64,000 nt of DNA from Hydrogenophilales bacterium 28-61-23 (GTDB taxonomy: Bacteria > Pseudomonadota > Gammaproteobacteria > Burkholderiales > Thiobacillaceae): contig NCGJ01000007.1 in the NCBI GenBank assembly GCA_002281555.1, forward strand, positions 1 to 64,000, written 5' to 3'. The position numbers and the translations under genes are program-made. Positions 56,061 through 64,000 of this stretch are shown piece by piece. The notes under the pieces were generated by a model that was given only the letters and a program-made list of their open reading frames with translations, ran no database searches and had not been told where the DNA came from. Numbering within the stretch: the first letter of the stretch is position 1; each line of letters opens with the position of its first letter.

Positions 56061-58238
56061 ATGAACAGTCAGGCAGCCACCGGGATACGACCGCTGGCGG
56101 GCATTCTTTCGGAGCAGATCCCCGGCGCGCCCAGGGAAGCCGGTTTGCTGGATCGGAACCGCTTGCTTACCACGCTGATCAGCAATCTGGTCGGCATGAT
56201 TTATCGCTGTCGGCTCGATGAAAACTGGACCATGGAGTTCGTCAGCGATGGCTGTTTCGAACTCACCGGCTATGCGCCGGAGGAACTGCTGCTGAACGCT
56301 CGCGGCAACTACGAACAGATCACCCATCCGGACGACCGGGCGCGGGTTAGACGCGCGATCCTCGACGCCCTGGCGCGCAACAGCCAATACGACGTGGAAT
56401 ACCGCCTGTTGCACTGCGATGGTTGTCTGCGTTGGGTCTGGGAGCGCGGTGTCGGGGTGATGAACCGCGCCGGCGAGCCGGAGGCGATCGAAGGCTTCAT
56501 TCAGGACATCACCCAACGGCATGCCGCCGACGATGCGTTGCGTGAAACCGAGCGCCGCTATCGCAGCATCTTCGAACATGCCACCGAGGGCATCTTCCAG
56601 ACCACGCCGGACGGCCGCTACATCAACGCCAACCCGGCGCTGGCCAGCATCTACGGCTACGCCACGCCGGCCGAACTGATCGCCGACCTGTCCGACATCC
56701 AGCACCAGCTTTATGTCGATCCGGAACGGCGCCGCGAATTTGTCCGCTTGATGCGCCAATATGGCTACGCGCGCAATTTCGAATCGCACGTGTTCCGGCG
56801 CGACGGCAGCATCTTCTGGATTTCCGAGAACGCGCGCGCGGTGCGCGACGAGAACGGCGAGGTGCAATTTTACGAAGGCACCGTCGTCGAGATCACCGAG
56901 CGCAAACGCTATCAAGAGGAGCTGGAATACCAAGCCAGCCACGATAGCCTGACCGGGCTGCCGAACCGCGCACTCCTGGTCGACCGCCTGAAGCAGACTA
57001 TCCACGCCGCGCGGCGCGATGGCCGGGTGGTGGCGGTGGCATTCGTCGATCTCGATCATTTCAAGCTGATCAACGACAGCCTTGGCCACCATGTCGGCGA
57101 CCGCTTGCTGCTGGACATGGCGGAACGCCTGCGCGCCTGCGTGCGTAGCCAGGACACCGTGGCGCGACAAGGCGGCGACGAATTCGTGCTGATTCTGGCC
57201 GACCAGCCCGACGAGGCCGGCGTGACCATGCTCATCCGCCGTGTGCTGGAGGCGGTCGCGCAGCCCTGGGCGGCCGAACATGGCGAATACAGCATCAGTT
57301 GCAGCATCGGCGTCAGCTTGTTTCCGCGCGACGGCAAGGGGGCGGAAGCCCTGCTGAAATGCGCCGATCTGGCCATGTTCAAAGCCAAGGACATCGGCCG
57401 CAATACCTTCCAGTTCTTCACGCCGGAACTGAACGGCGCCATGATCGACCGCCTGGAAGTGGCCAACGGCCTGCGTCGCGGCCTGGAGCGCAACGAATTC
57501 CTGCTGCATTACCAACCCCGGGTCGATCTCGCCAGCGGCCGCATCGTCGGCGCCGAGGCGTTGATCCGCTGGCAACGTCCGGACCAGGCGCTGACACCGC
57601 CTGGACAATTCATCCCGGTGGCGGAGGAAACCGGGCTCATCGTGCCTATCGGCGCCTGGGCGCTGCGCGAGGCGTGCGCCCAGAACATCGCCTGGCAGGC
57701 GATGGGGCTGCCGCCGATCGTGGTTTCGGTGAATCTCTCGCCGATCCAGTTCCGTCGCGCAGGCCTGGTCGCCGAAGTCGCCAATACGCTGCGAGAAACC
57801 GGTCTGGAGGCGCGCTGGCTGGAATTAGAGCTGACCGAATCGTTCATCATGCAGGATGCCGAGCGCATCAACCAGGCGATGGCCGGGCTCAAGGCGCTGG
57901 GCGTGGAAATCGCCGTCGACGATTTCGGCACCGGCTATTCCAGCCTGAGTTACCTGAAACGTTTTCCGGTGGACCGTCTCAAGATCGACAAGAGTTTCGT
58001 GCAGGACGTGAACCACGATCCCGACGATGCCGCCATCGCCCGCGCCATCATCAGCCTGGGCCACAGCTTGAATCTGCGCGTGGTGGCCGAAGGCGTCGAA
58101 ACCGAAGCCCAGCTCGAGTTCATGCGCGCGCACGGCTGCGACGAGATTCAAGGCTATTTCTTCAGCCGGCCCGTGCTGGCGACGGAATTCGAGGCGATGT
58201 TGCTGCGCCAGCGCGACGACTATCCGTTCGGCGGATGA
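56061..58238 (+). CDS. PAS-GGDEF-EAL cyclic di-GMP protein
   Basis: The 725-residue protein has two PAS domains (about 35-145 and 160-285), a diguanylate cyclase domain with GGDEF intact (RQGGDEFVLIL, about 375) and an EAL phosphodiesterase domain (AEALIRW, about 495; NLSPIQFRR, LTESFIMQ, DDFGTGYSSLSYL), all with catalytic residues in place. It may make or break cyclic di-GMP depending on PAS input. The ATG at 56061 lies 11 bp after the dioxygenase-like gene, so it may belong to the same transcript. No signal peptide or membrane segment was seen. Confidence 0.92.
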   Translation: MNSQAATGIRPLAGILSEQIPGAPREAGLLDRNRLLTTLISNLVGMIYRCRLDENWTMEFVSDGCFELTGYAPEELLLNARGNYEQITHPDDRARVRRAILDALARNSQYDVEYRLLHCDGCLRWVWERGVGVMNRAGEPEAIEGFIQDITQRHAADDALRETERRYRSIFEHATEGIFQTTPDGRYINANPALASIYGYATPAELIADLSDIQHQLYVDPERRREFVRLMRQYGYARNFESHVFRRDGSIFWISENARAVRDENGEVQFYEGTVVEITERKRYQEELEYQASHDSLTGLPNRALLVDRLKQTIHAARRDGRVVAVAFVDLDHFKLINDSLGHHVGDRLLLDMAERLRACVRSQDTVARQGGDEFVLILADQPDEAGVTMLIRRVLEAVAQPWAAEHGEYSISCSIGVSLFPRDGKGAEALLKCADLAMFKAKDIGRNTFQFFTPELNGAMIDRLEVANGLRRGLERNEFLLHYQPRVDLASGRIVGAEALIRWQRPDQALTPPGQFIPVAEETGLIVPIGAWALREACAQNIAWQAMGLPPIVVSVNLSPIQFRRAGLVAEVANTLRETGLEARWLELELTESFIMQDAERINQAMAGLKALGVEIAVDDFGTGYSSLSYLKRFPVDRLKIDKSFVQDVNHDPDDAAIARAIISLGHSLNLRVVAEGVETEAQLEFMRAHGCDEIQGYFFSRPVLATEFEAMLLRQRDDYPFGG

Positions 58239-58284
58239 CCTGCTTATCGCAAGCTCGCGCCTCGTCGGCCTGGTCGCATCCAAT

Positions 58285-59157
58285 TCACTCCAGGAAAACC
58301 CGTACCTCGTACACCCCGCCAATCACGCCGAACTCCTTTTCGCCGCGCAATTTGCCCGGCAACAGGCCGTGAAAGAAGAACACCTTGGGCAGCGGCACTT
58401 GCACTTCCAGAATGCTGTCGCCGAATTCGCAGGCGCGTTCCCGCTCGCGGGTGAAGGAGTTGAGGCTGTTGAGCAGGACGGTACGCCGATGCCGATTTGC
58501 CGTGGCCTCGCCCAATTCCTCGTAACCGCCCATCCGGTTCACGCCCCGGTACAGGGTCAGGTGGGTTGATGCCGGCCACTGCCGCGCCAGCTCGTATTGG
58601 CAATAGCTGTAGAGCAGATCGAACTGCGCTTCCAGGCTGTTGGTGTTGTACAGGCCGCCGCTGCGCTGTTCCAGGTAATGCCGGTAGGCAGGGCCGGAGA
58701 AATCGCGGATCGGCCCGCCGTGATGGCGCGGCAGCAGACCGAAGCGCGACTCCACCCAGCCTTTCAGCACCGCGCCTTCCCGCCCGTCGGCGTCGAAGGC
58801 CCAGCCGCGCAAGATGCGCAGATAGCTGGCCTTGGCGCGGCCGTGTTGCGGCGTATAGCCGGCTGCCTCCGGATCCTCGAGGCTGAAGGCGGCACCCATG
58901 TGGGCCATGAACATGCCGGCGCGCTCGGCCGGATCGTCCAGCCTTGCCAGATGCTCGAACAACGGTCGGTGCAACTCTTCGACGCCATCCAGTTTCAGCG
59001 GCACCGGATGCCGCTGGTAAGTCAGGCTGCCAAGAATCGCCGCCGGCAGGTTGCAGCGGTTGATGGGCAGACGGACGGCGCGCGGAAGGCTGGTGGACAT
59101 GTTCGTTGGACGGATGAGGTGCTGTTGTATCCGGGCGACAGCCGGAGTCTCGGTCAT
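58285..59157 (-). CDS. draT: DraT, dinitrogenase reductase ADP-ribosyltransferase
   Basis: DraT transfers ADP-ribose from NAD to an arginine of nitrogenase Fe protein, switching nitrogen fixation off after ammonium or darkness. The protein of about 290 residues has NRCNLPAAILGSLTYQ, the NAD-binding LTLYRGVN, LNSLNSFTRERERA and the catalytic-type glutamate segment FGDSILEVQVP, all as in known DraT. The start is uncertain: ATG 59157 or 59100. A sharp palindrome at 59260-59288 lies upstream. Its partner draG is not beside it; only a decayed fragment is found at 39958-40257. Confidence 0.9.
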   Translation of the reverse strand: MTETPAVARIQQHLIRPTNMSTSLPRAVRLPINRCNLPAAILGSLTYQRHPVPLKLDGVEELHRPLFEHLARLDDPAERAGMFMAHMGAAFSLEDPEAAGYTPQHGRAKASYLRILRGWAFDADGREGAVLKGWVESRFGLLPRHHGGPIRDFSGPAYRHYLEQRSGGLYNTNSLEAQFDLLYSYCQYELARQWPASTHLTLYRGVNRMGGYEELGEATANRHRRTVLLNSLNSFTRERERACEFGDSILEVQVPLPKVFFFHGLLPGKLRGEKEFGVIGGVYEVRVFLE

Positions 59158-59259
59158 TCGGGGGCTCTGTGCTGGGCCAGGTCGACACATATTGGGGGCG
59201 TAGCGAAAGAATGACAACGCGCCGGGGGAAAGTCCAAACAGACCGGTATCTGCATGATG

Positions 59260-59288
59260 AAATATCCGACTGTGAGTGTCGGATATTT
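59260..59288. promoter_or_regulatory. Perfect 29-bp palindrome upstream of draT, IscR type 1-like
   Basis: AAATATCCGAC and its reverse complement flank a seven-base centre (TGTGAGT). The inner part fits the IscR type 1 pattern ATASYYGACT...AGTCRRSTAT at about 20 of 25 bases as I recall it. It lies about 100 bp upstream of the draT start. A Rho-independent terminator on the plus strand is the alternative, as TTTTT follows, but no plus-strand gene ends nearby. Confidence 0.45.
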
Positions 59289-59355
59289 TTACAGTCTTGC
59301 CTGTATTTGATTTTTTAGGCTCATAACCTATTGATTCCAATTGGCCGCGCGACGC

Positions 59356-59371
59356 TGGAATAGAAGTTGCT
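59356..59371 (+). promoter_or_regulatory. Sigma-54-type promoter of PEP-CTERM gene
   Basis: TGGAATAGAAGTTGCT has GG and GC ten bases apart and a perfect TTGCT at -12. It ends 41 bp before the TTG start at 59412. PEP-CTERM genes in several betaproteobacteria are controlled by the PrsK/PrsR system with RpoN, which fits. Confidence 0.5.
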
Positions 59372-59411
59372 TACAGTCGAAAACTGACCATCCGCCCGCT
59401 TGGAGAGAAAA

Positions 59412-60101
59412 TTGAAGACCCAGTCCGACTCCCCGCCGTACTCTCGGTTTTTCGCGGACGCTTTGTTTTCCGGATTCTTGCTGATGTGTGGCCTGGTCTT
59501 GGGCGCGGGTTCCGCCCATGCCGCCACGCAGTCCTACAGCGGCTTGTTTTCGCTGGACGATGAGCGGGCGCTCATGTCTTTCACCGTCGCCACCCCGGGC
59601 GCCGTCACCATGCAGACCTGGTCCTTCGGCGGTGGCATCGACGGCGCTGGCAACGCCGTCGCGGCGGGCGGCTTCGCCCCCGTGCTTTCCCTGTTCGATG
59701 CGACCGACGCATTGATCGGTGTCGCCCAGGCGGGCGTGGCCGGATGCGGCGACGGCAACGTGGATTCAAGCAGCGGTTACTGCTGGGATGTGTCCTGGTC
59801 CGGGGTTCTCGGCGCGGGTTCCTATCTCGCTGTCCTGACCCAGGACGACAACTCGCCCACGGGCCCCTTCTTGAGCGATGGCTTCCTGCGCGATGGACAA
59901 GGCAACTTCACCGGCCCGAATTTCCTGGGCGTGGCTGGCAGCTTCATCCTGGTGGATGGCGCCCAGCGCGATGGCCATTGGGCTCTGGACGTGACCACCC
60001 CGATACCCGAGCCCGAACCCTGGGCCGTGCTGCTGGCTGGTCTGGGCCTGATCGGCCTGCGCACCTTGCCCGGATCCAACCGCGCGCGACTGACGGATTG
60101 A
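59412..60101 (+). CDS. PEP-CTERM sorting domain exported protein
   Basis: The 229-residue protein has a signal peptide (LLMCGLVLGAGSAHA), a DVUA0089-type beta-rich body (SYSGLFSLDDERALMSFTV, GYCWDVSWSGVLGAGSYLAVLTQ) and ends IPEPEPWAVLLAGLGLIGLRTL, a PEP-CTERM signal. TTG at 59412 is chosen because GGAGAG lies just upstream; a TTG at 59400 is possible. A sigma-54-type promoter lies at 59356-59371. The gene is followed 155 bp on by the collagen-like gene. Confidence 0.85.
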   Translation: MKTQSDSPPYSRFFADALFSGFLLMCGLVLGAGSAHAATQSYSGLFSLDDERALMSFTVATPGAVTMQTWSFGGGIDGAGNAVAAGGFAPVLSLFDATDALIGVAQAGVAGCGDGNVDSSSGYCWDVSWSGVLGAGSYLAVLTQDDNSPTGPFLSDGFLRDGQGNFTGPNFLGVAGSFILVDGAQRDGHWALDVTTPIPEPEPWAVLLAGLGLIGLRTLPGSNRARLTD

Positions 60102-60256
60102 CTGAATCGTCACCAAAAAAACACTACGCTTGACGGTGGCCATCAGGTTCACCGAGTTCGCCCGCACGCATCCAAGCCCACAACAAGGCGCAACCAGGTT
60201 TCTGGCCGCCATATAACGAAAATCGAAACGACCCATCGTCCCGGAGGAGAAATACC

Positions 60257-61402
60257 ATGACACACCGCCAACCCCGTCCCTTGCTTGCCGCGCTGCTTGG
60301 CCTTTGCGCTCTGGCCCCGCTCAGCGCCGCCGCTCTGGAAGCCGTTCTCACCGATGATGTCCATCTGTCCAGCGCCAGCCCGGCCAGCAACTACGGCGCC
60401 TTGCCGACGCTGAATGTAAGCCCGAGCGCACAGGCGCTGCTGCAATTCGACCTGGGCGCCCTGCCGGCCGGTACCCTGCCCGAGCAGATCGCCAAGGCCA
60501 CCCTGCATGTCTGGGTGAACAAGGTGGGTGCGGCCGGGGAAATTGAAGTGGCCCAGATCACATCGGACTGGGGTGAAAAGACGGTGACCCAGAACAGCGC
60601 GCCTGGTATCCATATCCCCGCTGCCAGTGTGCTCGTGGCCCAGGCCGGCCAGTGGGCGAGCATGGATCTGACCGGGACGGTGAAGCAATGGGTGGAATAC
60701 CCGGCCAGCAATTTCGGCCTGGCCCTCGCTCCGGCGCTGAGCAGTCCGGCCACGACGGTTTTTCTGGACAGCAAGGAGAACACGGCGACCAGCCATCCGG
60801 CGCGATTGGAGATCGTGCTGGCCGGGCCGCGCGGCGAGATCGGCCCCATGGGCTTGCAGGGGCCGAAAGGAGATATGGGGCCGCAGGGAGCGAATGGCGC
60901 CCCCGGGGCCACGGGCGCTACCGGGCTTCAGGGCGCGATTGGACCCGAGGGCGCCACCGGGCCCCAGGGCGCCACCGGTGCCCAAGGCCCCAGCGGCGTG
61001 GTTGCCATCGCCGCCTGGAACGGTCAAGCCACGGCTGTCACCCTAAGCAACACGAGTTATACGTTTGTCGGGCCTACCGCCACACTGACCGCCACCTCAT
61101 CCGCTCAGCGCATCACCACGGCGGGTTCGCTGACGTTTGTGCCTTCCGCGACCACGTCGCTGCGTGTGGACATCTGCTACCGCTCGAGCACCGGCACGAC
61201 ACTCCAAACTCCGGGCGTGGGCTACAAGGTGATCCCTTCGGTCGTCAATGTACGCCTGCCGGTCAACGTCGCGAACAGCTTCAAACCCGGCGCGGGGACT
61301 TGGCTGGTCGGCCCATGCGTGCGACAGAATGCCGCCGCCATGAGTCTGAGCGTCTCCTCCGACGACTGGAGTACCGGTTGGGCGATGCTCACCAACGAAT
61401 AG
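60257..61402 (+). CDS. Exported collagen-like protein with DNRLRE-type N-terminal domain
   Basis: The 381-residue protein has a signal peptide ([18 protein letters not shown]), a DNRLRE/CBM96-like beta-sandwich (about 28-190; [49 protein letters not shown]), about 19 uninterrupted Gly-X-Y triplets (about 191-250, with [10 protein letters not shown] and [10 protein letters not shown]), and a C-terminal beta-rich domain. The triplets should form a collagen-type triple helix outside the cell. GGAGGAG precedes the start. It is likely a surface or matrix fibre; no sortase or PEP-CTERM signal is present. Confidence 0.85.
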   Translation: MTHRQPRPLLAALLGLCALAPLSAAALEAVLTDDVHLSSASPASNYGALPTLNVSPSAQALLQFDLGALPAGTLPEQIAKATLHVWVNKVGAAGEIEVAQITSDWGEKTVTQNSAPGIHIPAASVLVAQAGQWASMDLTGTVKQWVEYPASNFGLALAPALSSPATTVFLDSKENTATSHPARLEIVLAGPRGEIGPMGLQGPKGDMGPQGANGAPGATGATGLQGAIGPEGATGPQGATGAQGPSGVVAIAAWNGQATAVTLSNTSYTFVGPTATLTATSSAQRITTAGSLTFVPSATTSLRVDICYRSSTGTTLQTPGVGYKVIPSVVNVRLPVNVANSFKPGAGTWLVGPCVRQNAAAMSLSVSSDDWSTGWAMLTNE

Positions 61403-61471
61403 CCCATGTTCGACGGCAAGCCGCGCATGCGGTAGTTCAACAAGGCGCCGCCTGCGCGGAACCCGGAAACC

Positions 61472-63004
61472 CTATACCTCGCACACCCCCGCCATCCCGA
61501 CTATGCCGTCCTGATCCACGCTTTCGATCCTGACCGTATAGCCCCACAACCGGGCGATGTGGCGCAGCATCTCCGGCGTGCTTTCGCCCAGCGGTCGGCG
61601 GTTGTGCATGTAATGGCGTAGGGTCAGGGAGCGGTCGCCATAGACATTCACATCGTAGACCTGGATGTTGGGCTCCCGGTTGCCCAGGTTGTATTGCTCC
61701 GCGAGCAGTTGGCGCACCGCGCGGTAGCCGGCGTCGTCGTGGATGGCGGCGATTTCCAGTTTCTCTTCCTGATCGTCGTCGACCACCGCGAACAGCTTCA
61801 GTTCGCGGATCAGCCTGGGTGACAGGTACTGGGCGATGAAGCTTTCATCCTTGAAGTTGCGCATGGCGAAGTCCAGGGACTTCACCCAATCGCTACCGGC
61901 CAACTCCGGAAACCAGCGGCGGTCTTCCTCGCTCGGCTGTTCGCAGATGCGGCGCAGGTCGGTGAACATGGCGAAGCCGAGCGCATAGGGGTTGATGCCG
62001 CTGTACATGCGGCTGTAGTAGGGCGGCTGGTAGACCACGTTGGTGTGGCTTTGCAGGAATTCCAGCATGAAGCCGTCGGTCAGTTTGCCTTCCTCGTACA
62101 GGTGGTTGAGCAGGGTGTAGTGCCAGAACGTGGCCCAACCCTCGTTCATGACCTGGGTCTGCCGCTGCGGATAGAAGTACTGGGCGATCTTGCGCACGAT
62201 GCGCACGATCTCGCGTTGCCAGGGCTCCAGGCGCGGGGCGTTCTTCTCGATGAAATAGAGCAGGTTTTCCTGCGGCTCGGCGGGGAAGCGGCGCTCCTTT
62301 TTCTCTGCCTCCGACGCCTCCTTGGGCGGCAGCGTGCGCCACAGGTCGTTGACCTGGGACTGCAGGTAATCCTCGCGCTCGGTCTGGCGCGCCTGTTCCT
62401 TGGCCATCGACAGCTTGGCCGGGCGCTTGTAGCGGTCGACGCCGTAATTCATCAGCGCATGGCAGGAGTCGAGCAGGTTTTCCACCGCTTCCTCGCCGTG
62501 GCGCTGTTCGCATTCGGCGATGAAATTGCGCGCGAACACCAGGTAATCGAGGATGCCCTCGGCATCGGTCCAGGTGCGGAACAGGTAGTTGCCCTTGAAG
62601 AAAGAGTTGTGGCCATAGGCGGCGTGGGCGATCACCAGCGCCTGCATGGTCATGGTGTTTTCTTCCATGAGGTAGGCGATGCAGGGGCTGGAATTGATCA
62701 CGATTTCGTAGGCCAGGCCCATCTGGCCGCGCTTGTAGCTTTTCTGGGTGGACAGGAACTGTTTGCCGTAGGACCAGTGGTGGTAGCCCACCGGCATGCC
62801 AACCGAGGAATAGGCGTCGATCATCTGCTCGGAGGTGATCACCTCGATCTGGTTGGGATAGGTGTCGAGGCCGAAATGGGCGGCGACCCGGCCGATTTCC
62901 CGGTCGTAGGTGTCGAGCAGCTCGAAGGTCCATTCCGAGCCCTCCGAGAGGGGAGCGCGCTGGACGGCAGGATCGGGCGAGGGGGAGGGGGCAAGTTGTT
63001 CCAT
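61472..63004 (-). CDS. SpoVR/YcgB family protein
   Basis: The 510-residue protein belongs to the SpoVR family (EWTFELLDTYDREIGRVAAHFGLDTYPNQIEVITSEQM, SYGKQFLSTQKSYKRGQMGLAYEIVINSSPCIAYLMEENTM, MNEGWATFWHYTLLNHLYEEG). Bacillus SpoVR acts in spore cortex formation; the enterobacterial homologue YcgB and the neighbouring yeaGH genes are induced by stationary phase and nitrogen starvation. It follows yeaH here with a 1-bp gap, so the order is yeaH-spoVR, probably with the kinase gene yeaG outside the window. Confidence 0.95.
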   Translation of the reverse strand: MEQLAPSPSPDPAVQRAPLSEGSEWTFELLDTYDREIGRVAAHFGLDTYPNQIEVITSEQMIDAYSSVGMPVGYHHWSYGKQFLSTQKSYKRGQMGLAYEIVINSSPCIAYLMEENTMTMQALVIAHAAYGHNSFFKGNYLFRTWTDAEGILDYLVFARNFIAECEQRHGEEAVENLLDSCHALMNYGVDRYKRPAKLSMAKEQARQTEREDYLQSQVNDLWRTLPPKEASEAEKKERRFPAEPQENLLYFIEKNAPRLEPWQREIVRIVRKIAQYFYPQRQTQVMNEGWATFWHYTLLNHLYEEGKLTDGFMLEFLQSHTNVVYQPPYYSRMYSGINPYALGFAMFTDLRRICEQPSEEDRRWFPELAGSDWVKSLDFAMRNFKDESFIAQYLSPRLIRELKLFAVVDDDQEEKLEIAAIHDDAGYRAVRQLLAEQYNLGNREPNIQVYDVNVYGDRSLTLRHYMHNRRPLGESTPEMLRHIARLWGYTVRIESVDQDGIVGMAGVCEV

Positions 63005-63005
63005 C

Positions 63006-64000
63006 TCAAGTCACCTTCTTGCTGAACAGTTCCCGGAATACCGGATAGATGTCCTCCAGCCCGAGGATGCGCTGCATGGCGAAGCGCGGGCTGCTCGCCC
63101 GCACCAGCTCATACTCGCGCCAGAGGCTCTGCGGTTCCCTGGCTTCGATCTCGACATAGGCGAAATACTGCACCAGCGGCAGGATGCTATGGGTCAGCAG
63201 CTCGCGGCAGCGCAGCGAATCCTGTTCCCAGTTGTCGCCGTCCGAGGCCTGCGCGGCGTAGATGTTCCAGGCCGCGCTGGGGTAGCGATCCAGGATGATT
63301 TCGCGCATCAGCTCCAGCGCGCTGGACACCACGGTGCCGCCACTTTCGCGCGCCGAAAAGAAGTTTTCCTCGTCCACTTCACTGGCCACGGTGTGGTGGC
63401 GGATGAAGACCAGCTCGATGCGTTCATAACTCTTGGTCAGGAACAGATAGAGCAGCATGAAGAAACGCTTGGCGATGTTCTTGCGGTTCTCGTCCATCGA
63501 GCCGGATACGTCGAGCAGACAGAACATCACCGCCTGGCTGGAGGGCGTCGGCTGGTCGACCCGATTGGCGTAGCGCAGATCCCAGGTGTCGATGAATGGC
63601 ACGGCGGCGATGCGCGCCTTCAACGTGGCGATTGCCTCGCGCAATTCATCGGCCTCGGGACTGGCGCCGAGGCCCTGGGCGATCAGACCCTCCAGTGCTT
63701 CCTCAGCCTCGCGCAGCGCTTCACGCGGGCCGGAGGCCATGGTCAGACGGCGGCCGATGGCCTGTTTCATCGAGCGCACGACGTGCAGGTTGGACGGATT
63801 GCCCTGGCTGACGAAGCCGGCGCGGGCGCGTTTCACCTCCGGCACGGCGGCGAGTTGTTTCTTGACCAGATCGGGCAGCGCCAGATCCTGGAAGAAGAAT
63901 TCCATGAACTCTTCCTTGCTCAGTTCGAACACGAACTCGTCCATGCCTTCGCCGTCCGGCGAGCCCTTGCCGCCACCGCTGCCGGCACCAGCCTCGGGCC
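63006..64000 (-). CDS. yeaH: YeaH/DUF444 family protein, 5' part outside the window
   Basis: The visible 331 codons cover the C-terminal three quarters of YeaH: the glycine-rich stretch just inside the edge (SGGGKGSPDGEG), DEFVFELSKEEFMEFFFQDLALPDL, the von Willebrand type A-like MFCLLDVSGSMDENRKNIAKRF with a metal-binding DxSxS, and a late EDIYPVFRELF. The reading frame stays open through the window edge at 64000, so the start lies beyond it. In enterics yeaH is coexpressed with the kinase gene yeaG under nitrogen starvation. Confidence 0.93.
   Translation of the reverse strand, partial: PEAGAGSGGGKGSPDGEGMDEFVFELSKEEFMEFFFQDLALPDLVKKQLAAVPEVKRARAGFVSQGNPSNLHVVRSMKQAIGRRLTMASGPREALREAEEALEGLIAQGLGASPEADELREAIATLKARIAAVPFIDTWDLRYANRVDQPTPSSQAVMFCLLDVSGSMDENRKNIAKRFFMLLYLFLTKSYERIELVFIRHHTVASEVDEENFFSARESGGTVVSSALELMREIILDRYPSAAWNIYAAQASDGDNWEQDSLRCRELLTHSILPLVQYFAYVEIEAREPQSLWREYELVRASSPRFAMQRILGLEDIYPVFRELFSKKVT

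Overview
The window looks like chromosomal DNA from a nitrogen-fixing betaproteobacterium (my guess is the Nitrosomonadales/Rhodocyclales side). The evidence is high GC with C/G-ending codons, gene orders such as grpE-dnaK-dnaJ, dapC-dapD and bamD/rluD-pgeF, four PEP-CTERM exported proteins (which imply an exosortase elsewhere), an intact draT for nitrogenase control, and a cytochrome c'-like protein. Species cannot be read from the window. No rRNA, tRNA or CRISPR array was seen.

Layout. 1-3500: an IS4-family element with a frameshifted transposase, a PEP-CTERM gene and a J-domain-like gene. 3500-9650: a stand-alone mlaF-like ATPase, then grpE-dnaK-dnaJ with two sigma-32-type promoters, and a YihY/BrkB protein fused to a cyclic-nucleotide-binding domain. 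9776-17750: a DUF1015 gene, an AT-richer large exported protein of unknown function flanked by a relic of the DUF1015 3' end, and an SbcCD-like nuclease/ATPase pair. 17849-22760: a regulator with two small proteins, dapD and dapC, a DMT transporter and a VOC protein. 22794-34619: cytochrome c', relA behind a 7-bp tandem repeat, bamD, rluD, pgeF, a MITE-like element, a ZIP transporter, rimO, a broken DUF4160 gene with DUF2442, nudJ, mnmA and recJ. 34679-38979: a 2Fe-2S flavoprotein reductase and a soluble double-Cache/CheW protein behind a sigma-54-type promoter. 39000-42300: a decaying accessory patch with a frameshifted toxin, an intact antitoxin, the tail of draG and two PEP-CTERM genes.

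42448-58240 is the most interesting part. A SIR2-like gene is coupled to a bacteriohemerythrin gene. Next comes a large divergent locus of the proteasome-like Anbu, circularly permuted ATP-grasp, alpha-E and transglutaminase type. The leftward arm carries Anbu, a transglutaminase/DUF2126 protein, a toxin-antitoxin pair, a fused ATP-grasp/alpha-E protein and a small transglutaminase. The rightward arm starts at a near-consensus sigma-54 promoter and carries ATP-grasp, alpha-E, a 431-residue protein with a 4-hydroxyphenylpyruvate-dioxygenase-like C-terminal half and all three predicted iron ligands, and a PAS-GGDEF-EAL protein. The core of this locus is known from comparative genomics; the dioxygenase-like member and the sigma-54 control are what I find new.

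58285-64000: draT with an IscR-like palindrome upstream, a PEP-CTERM gene with a sigma-54-type promoter, an exported collagen-like protein, spoVR (ycgB) and the 3' part of yeaH. Several separate signals (draT, a decayed draG, four sigma-54-like promoters, and the spoVR/yeaH group tied to nitrogen starvation in enterics) suggest that much of the right half answers to nitrogen, oxygen or iron-sulfur status. That link is inference.
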